Positions 60,590 to 64,000 of a stretch of 64,000 nt of DNA are shown here, in pieces. This DNA is from Arcobacter sp. F155 (GTDB taxonomy: Bacteria > Campylobacterota > Campylobacteria > Campylobacterales > Arcobacteraceae), in the NCBI RefSeq assembly GCF_004116455.1, contig NZ_PDJU01000005.1, positions 1 to 64,000 on the forward strand, written 5' to 3'. The position numbers were made by a program, and so were the translations under genes. Numbering within the stretch: the first letter of the stretch is position 1; the number at the start of each line of letters is the position of its first letter. Below the pieces are notes generated by a model. The model was not told the DNA's origin. It searched no databases and saw only the letters and a list, made by a program, of their open reading frames with translations.

Positions 60590-60595
60590 AAAAAG

Positions 60596-61867
60596 ATGGT
60601 AAGTTTTGAGCAGAATTTTTATCCAAAGATTTCTAAAGCAGGAAAAGAGACTTTAAAAAAAAGTTTTGAGGCCTTAAAAGAAGAGAAAGAGTCTAAGAAA
60701 GTAGGCTACTATGAGCTTCCTAAAAATGGTTTAAAAACTATAAAAGAGCTCAAAACTTACCAAAAAGAGAATCCTTATTTAAAAAAGGATTCTATAAAAA
60801 ATATCATTGTAGTTGGAATTGGTGGTTCTAGTTTAGGAACAAAAGCTGTTTATGAGTTTTTGAAATACAAAACTAAAAGCAAAAGAAAACTACACTTTCT
60901 TGAAAATGTTGACCCAATAATTATTGGTGAAACTCTACAAAAAATCAAAAAAGAGAATACTCTGTTTTTAATCATCTCAAAATCTGGAACCACTATTGAG
61001 ACAACTTCTATTTTCAAGTTTATTATTGAGAAGTACAAGTTTGATTTATCACTAAAAAAAGATGCAAATAGATTTGCTTTTATTACCGATAAAAACTCTT
61101 CTTTATCTAAACTTGCAAGTGATTATTCTATAAAGCAATTTAATATTCCTAAAAACGTAGGTGGAAGATTTTCTGTTTTATCTGCTGTTGGAATTGTGCC
61201 TTTATCTTTAGTAGGAATTGATGTAAAAGAGCTTTTAGATGGAGCAAAAGGTTTAATAGACTCATTCTTTGAATTTAAAGAGAAGAAAATACTAAAAAAA
61301 GCCTACTTTTATTCAAAACTTGCAAAGAAGTATCCTATCAATGTACTGTTTTCTTACTCCTCTTTATTTACTTATTTTAATCAATGGTATGTGCAACTTT
61401 GGGGTGAGTCTTTAGGTAAACATGATATGCTAGGAAATAGTGTAGGGCTAACGCCTGTACATCTTGTAGGGTCAGTCGACCAACACTCTTTTTTACAGCT
61501 TATTTTAGAAGGTCCAAAAGATAAAACAGTAACAGTTATAAAAGTAGAGGACTTTAAAAAAAGAGCCAAAATCCCAGATATCAAACTAAAGTACCTAGAA
61601 AAAACAGACTACATAAACAATCACTCTTTTAATGAACTGCTAAATGAAGAGTGTAATGCAACCTATGAGACAATCTTAGAAAATGAGATTCCAGCTGATA
61701 TGATAGTTTTAGATAGAATTTCAGCTCAAAATATAGGAATACTTATAGCTTACTATGAACTTCTAACTTCAAGTGTTGGGCAAATGCTTATGATAAATGT
61801 TTATAACCAACCAGGAGTAGAGTTTGGAAAACAAAAGTTAGTTCAAAAGTTTGAAGAGGAAGCTTAG
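60596..61867 (+). CDS. pgi: Glucose-6-phosphate isomerase
   Basis: 423 residues, the short form usual in Campylobacterota. SIS-fold phosphosugar isomerase: VVGIGGSSLGTKAVYEFL (about 64-81), IISKSGTTIETTSIF (about 124-138), NVGGRFSVLSAVGIVPLSL (about 184-202), and a His/Lys-containing DQHSFLQL region. Interconverts glucose-6-phosphate and fructose-6-phosphate, linking gluconeogenesis (fba) to hexose-1-phosphate supply. Its stop overlaps the convergent EamA gene by 4 nt. Confidence 0.93.
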   Translation: MVSFEQNFYPKISKAGKETLKKSFEALKEEKESKKVGYYELPKNGLKTIKELKTYQKENPYLKKDSIKNIIVVGIGGSSLGTKAVYEFLKYKTKSKRKLHFLENVDPIIIGETLQKIKKENTLFLIISKSGTTIETTSIFKFIIEKYKFDLSLKKDANRFAFITDKNSSLSKLASDYSIKQFNIPKNVGGRFSVLSAVGIVPLSLVGIDVKELLDGAKGLIDSFFEFKEKKILKKAYFYSKLAKKYPINVLFSYSSLFTYFNQWYVQLWGESLGKHDMLGNSVGLTPVHLVGSVDQHSFLQLILEGPKDKTVTVIKVEDFKKRAKIPDIKLKYLEKTDYINNHSFNELLNEECNATYETILENEIPADMIVLDRISAQNIGILIAYYELLTSSVGQMLMINVYNQPGVEFGKQKLVQKFEEEA

Positions 61868-62784
61868 ATTTTCTTCTCTTTGTGAAGTATATATTGAAGT
61901 AGCACAGTTACCATACAAGAGATTACAATAAAAAACCAAACTTTAAACCCAAGATTTACATCACTTAAAACTGATACTAAAATAGCAACTACTGCAGGGT
62001 TGATATAAGTATATGACATGATAATTTTAGGGTTTAAAACTGTTGTTGCTTTTTGGTAAAGGTATAGAGTAAATAGTGTTGTCATAACTATTAGGTAAGC
62101 AATATTTACAGCAAACTCTCCTTTTACTAAGTGCCAGTTTAAAGGTATGTCAAATATCAGTAAAATAATAGCCATCCAAAATGAACCACCAAGTAAAATA
62201 GAAAATACCATTACTATAGGTTTTTCATCCCTTTGAAGTGTCTTTAAAAAGATTGAATAAAATGCCATCAAAAACATACTTGCAAAAAATACTAGGTCAC
62301 CATTGTTTAAAGAAAAAGATAGAAGTAAATCTAAACTACCTTTAAAAATAACACCACAAGTACTAATAGCAGCTACAAAGAAAATAAGATATTGTCTTAG
62401 ACTAATTTTGTCTTTAAAGAAAAAGATACTAAGAAGTGCTGTTAACAAAGGTGTTAGGGTGTATAAAGCCCCTGTATTTAAAGCTGTTGTCGTCTCTAGT
62501 GCTATAAGTTGCAAGACAAAGAACCCTGCATAAAAAGAGCTTAAGATAGCTCCTCTTCCTAAACTAGGTATTATCATAGCTCTATTTTTTTTGCTTACTA
62601 AAACAAAAGGAGCTAAGATAATAGCTGACACTAAAAACCTAAGTAAAATAAGTGAAAAAGGGTCGATAAGTCCTGCTAAGTTTTCAACAGCTATAAAAGA
62701 GCCACCAATTAAAATGGTGGCTAAAAGTATATAGAAGTGACCTTGTAGAACTGGATTATTCAACTTCGATGGCTTTTTGCACAC
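61864..62784 (-). CDS. EamA/DMT-family transporter
   Basis: 306 residues, ten membrane helices in two EamA repeats (first begins HFYILLATILIGGSFIAVENL, second near DLVFFASMFLMAFYSIFLK). The family exports amino acids or other metabolites; the substrate cannot be inferred. The frame begins at GTG 62784, overlapping the hemD-like gene by 29 nt; TTG at 62763 just beyond that gene's stop region is an alternative that leaves the first helix intact. Short basic C-terminus (HKEKKI). Confidence 0.85.
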   Translation of the reverse strand: MCKKPSKLNNPVLQGHFYILLATILIGGSFIAVENLAGLIDPFSLILLRFLVSAIILAPFVLVSKKNRAMIIPSLGRGAILSSFYAGFFVLQLIALETTTALNTGALYTLTPLLTALLSIFFFKDKISLRQYLIFFVAAISTCGVIFKGSLDLLLSFSLNNGDLVFFASMFLMAFYSIFLKTLQRDEKPIVMVFSILLGGSFWMAIILLIFDIPLNWHLVKGEFAVNIAYLIVMTTLFTLYLYQKATTVLNPKIIMSYTYINPAVVAILVSVLSDVNLGFKVWFFIVISCMVTVLLQYILHKEKKI

Positions 62785-63652
62785 AAGCTTCTATTGAAGT
62801 ATCATCTGCAATAAGTGGTTTTATATTTTTTGGAAAGTGTTTTGCAGTTGTCTGTCCAATAGAAATAGCATAAAAACTATTATCCCATTCAAAGTTTTTG
62901 AAAAAGTATTCAATAGTCGAAGGTGAAGAGAAGATTATCTTTGAACCTTTTGGAAAGTTTACTTTCTTATCTATCTTTTTAAAATTGTTTTCATAAATAG
63001 ACTCTTCATCACAGTTGATACCTTGTTCTCTTAAAATATCAACAAGTCTTGAAACAGTTTTTTCACCTCTTAGGTATAAAACCTTTTTATCTTTTAAATC
63101 TTCTGCTATCTCTTCGGCAAATTTATCACCGTGTTTTTCTTTTCCTACAAACTCTAATCTACCATTTAGATTTCTAACAAGTTTTGCACTTTGTGGTGAA
63201 ATCACATATGCAGGAATCTTTTTCCATGATTTGTTAAATGAGTTTATAGACTCAATTGCATTTTTAGAAGTGAAGATTAAAGCATCATACTTTTCTAAGT
63301 CTATATCTTTTTTAATAAATTTGATTTCAAATAGAGGGATGTTTTTAGCCCACTTTACTTTTTTGTTGCTAAGTACGAAAATGTTTTTTCTACTATTTTT
63401 AATATCTTCAGCGATAGAGTTATATGCTCTTTTTATTCTTGACATGATTGAATTTTTCCCGTTTACTATGATAGCTTTATCAGGTAAAACATCAAATTGA
63501 ATGTGTTTTTTTGATAAATAAAATGTGATTTTTGTAAATTCTCTTTGGGTGTGTTGATTGCAGTATTTATTGTCTGGTTTGATTATATTTGTTTTTGGAT
63601 CATATTCATAATATATTAAGTCTAATGAATCAATTAGCTTTTTAATTTTCAT
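62756..63652 (-). CDS. hemD: Uroporphyrinogen-III synthase-like protein with extra N-terminal region
   Basis: 298 residues from the ATG at 63652; TTG at 63658 lies at better distance (5 nt) from AGGAG and is equally possible. Residues about 90-298 form the HemD bilobal fold: KNIFVLSNKKVKWAKNIP, YDALIFTSKNAIESIN, KKVLYLRGEKTVSRLVD, IIFSSPSTIEYFFKNF, ISIGQTTAKHF. HemD closes hydroxymethylbilane to uroporphyrinogen III and is weakly conserved, so context does not help. The first 90 residues (DLIYYEYDPKTNIIKPDN, YLSKKHIQFDVLPDKAIIV) have no counterpart in the usual 210-250-residue enzyme. Confidence 0.75.
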   Translation of the reverse strand: MKIKKLIDSLDLIYYEYDPKTNIIKPDNKYCNQHTQREFTKITFYLSKKHIQFDVLPDKAIIVNGKNSIMSRIKRAYNSIAEDIKNSRKNIFVLSNKKVKWAKNIPLFEIKFIKKDIDLEKYDALIFTSKNAIESINSFNKSWKKIPAYVISPQSAKLVRNLNGRLEFVGKEKHGDKFAEEIAEDLKDKKVLYLRGEKTVSRLVDILREQGINCDEESIYENNFKKIDKKVNFPKGSKIIFSSPSTIEYFFKNFEWDNSFYAISIGQTTAKHFPKNIKPLIADDTSIEACVQKAIEVE

Positions 63653-63726
63653 AATCAATTTTACTCCTACACACTAAATGTAATATATGTTTTTTCAGAT
63701 TAAGATACTCTTAAACACATGGTGTT

Positions 63727-64000
63727 TTAGTCTAACTTTGAATTTAAATAATCAAAAATAATATTCTGATTTTCAATAAATTGCTCTAACTCTTTTTTCC
63801 CAACTATTTTTGTCAGCTGCGATTGTAGTTTTTCTATAAAACTATTTGCTTCTTCTAATAAAGCATTTCCTTTTTTTGTCAAAGAGATATTTATCTCTTT
63901 TTTGTTTTTCTCTTGTACTAGTTTTATGTAGTCTAACTCTTCAAGCTTTTTTATACTTTTGTGAGTAGCCTGTCTTGATTGGTTAAGCTCCTTTGCAAGA
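63727..64000 (-). CDS. MarR-family transcriptional regulator, C-terminal part (partial)
   Basis: The last 91 codons are present; the start is beyond the right edge. The recognition helix LAKELNQSRQATHKSIKKL is followed by the wing (LDYIKLVQEKNKKEINISLTKKG split over it) and a C-terminal dimerisation helix ending NIIFDYLNSKLD. MarR proteins are dimeric repressors that release DNA on binding phenolic or oxidant ligands. The target is unknown; the gene points leftward toward the hemD-like and EamA genes, about 75 nt away, and may be in the same direction of transcription but has its own stop well before them. Confidence 0.8.
   Translation of the reverse strand, partial: LAKELNQSRQATHKSIKKLEELDYIKLVQEKNKKEINISLTKKGNALLEEANSFIEKLQSQLTKIVGKKELEQFIENQNIIFDYLNSKLD

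Noticed and set aside
63706-63729. Small inverted repeat AAACAC-ATG-GTGTTT near the end of the MarR gene
   Set aside because: Stem of 6-7 bp without a T-run on the minus strand; not convincing as a terminator.

Overview
The window is a 64 kb piece of an AT-rich chromosome, almost certainly from a member of the Campylobacterota close to Arcobacter (Arcobacteraceae). The call rests on protein content and gene order: a PEB4-type PpiC chaperone followed by class II aldolase, a HsrA/CosR-type response regulator, a block yajC-secD-secF-(DUF6394)-leuS-lptE-folC-M23 peptidase-bactofilin, and a galU-pgi pair, all familiar from Campylobacter and Helicobacter relatives. No rRNA, tRNA, CRISPR array, transposase or phage gene was found.

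Layout. 1-0.7 kb: end of an oxaloacetate decarboxylase-type beta subunit, then a CoA-binding protein. 0.7-7.4 kb: two two-component systems (HsrA-like regulator with its own kinase; a FIST-domain kinase with an OmpR regulator) around peb4-fba. 7.6-10.4 kb: an aldehyde dehydrogenase gene broken by an in-frame TAA, its DUF779 partner, and an ExbB/ExbD pair. 10.5-19.7 kb: a PLP enzyme gene that looks leaderless, then a long operon aroK-hisD-DUF2018-polyprenyl synthase-hemA-proS-mscS-cca. 19.7-36.3 kb: lnt, then the Sec/leuS/folC/cell-shape block and a Kef-type antiporter. That block is interrupted at 23.85-26.7 kb by a foldback repeat and two accessory membrane-protein genes. 36.3-44.4 kb: a five-gene iron or siderophore uptake operon, divergent from a two-component system. 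44.4-54.6 kb: an OlsF-like bifunctional acyltransferase, DUF445 protein, a Met/His/Asn-rich repeat protein, SHOCT protein, mfd, a PAS-GGDEF diguanylate cyclase and an orphan winged-helix regulator. 54.8-61.9 kb: a six-gene sugar-phosphate cluster. 61.9-64 kb: EamA transporter, a HemD-like protein with an extra N-terminal region, and the end of a MarR regulator.

How the genes work together. The most coherent system is 54.8-61.9 kb. Glucosyl-3-phosphoglycerate synthase, a sugar phosphatase of the MpgP type, a GH13_18 phosphorylase, glycerate kinase, GalU and Pgi together can make the compatible solute glucosylglycerate from UDP-glucose and 3-phosphoglycerate, and recover glucose-1-phosphate and phosphoglycerate from it. 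With fba in the same window this fits an organism that makes hexose phosphates by gluconeogenesis.

Other points of interest are: a primase-helicase of the TOTE conflict-system type whose primase residues look degraded (32.6-34.7 kb); an accessory insertion whose second gene looks like a free copy of the membrane domain of the first; a symmetric divergent promoter with a central palindrome (41.8 kb); and three genes whose -10 boxes lie so close to the start codon that leaderless mRNAs are predicted. All assignments come from reading the sequence and from remembered family features; no database search was run.
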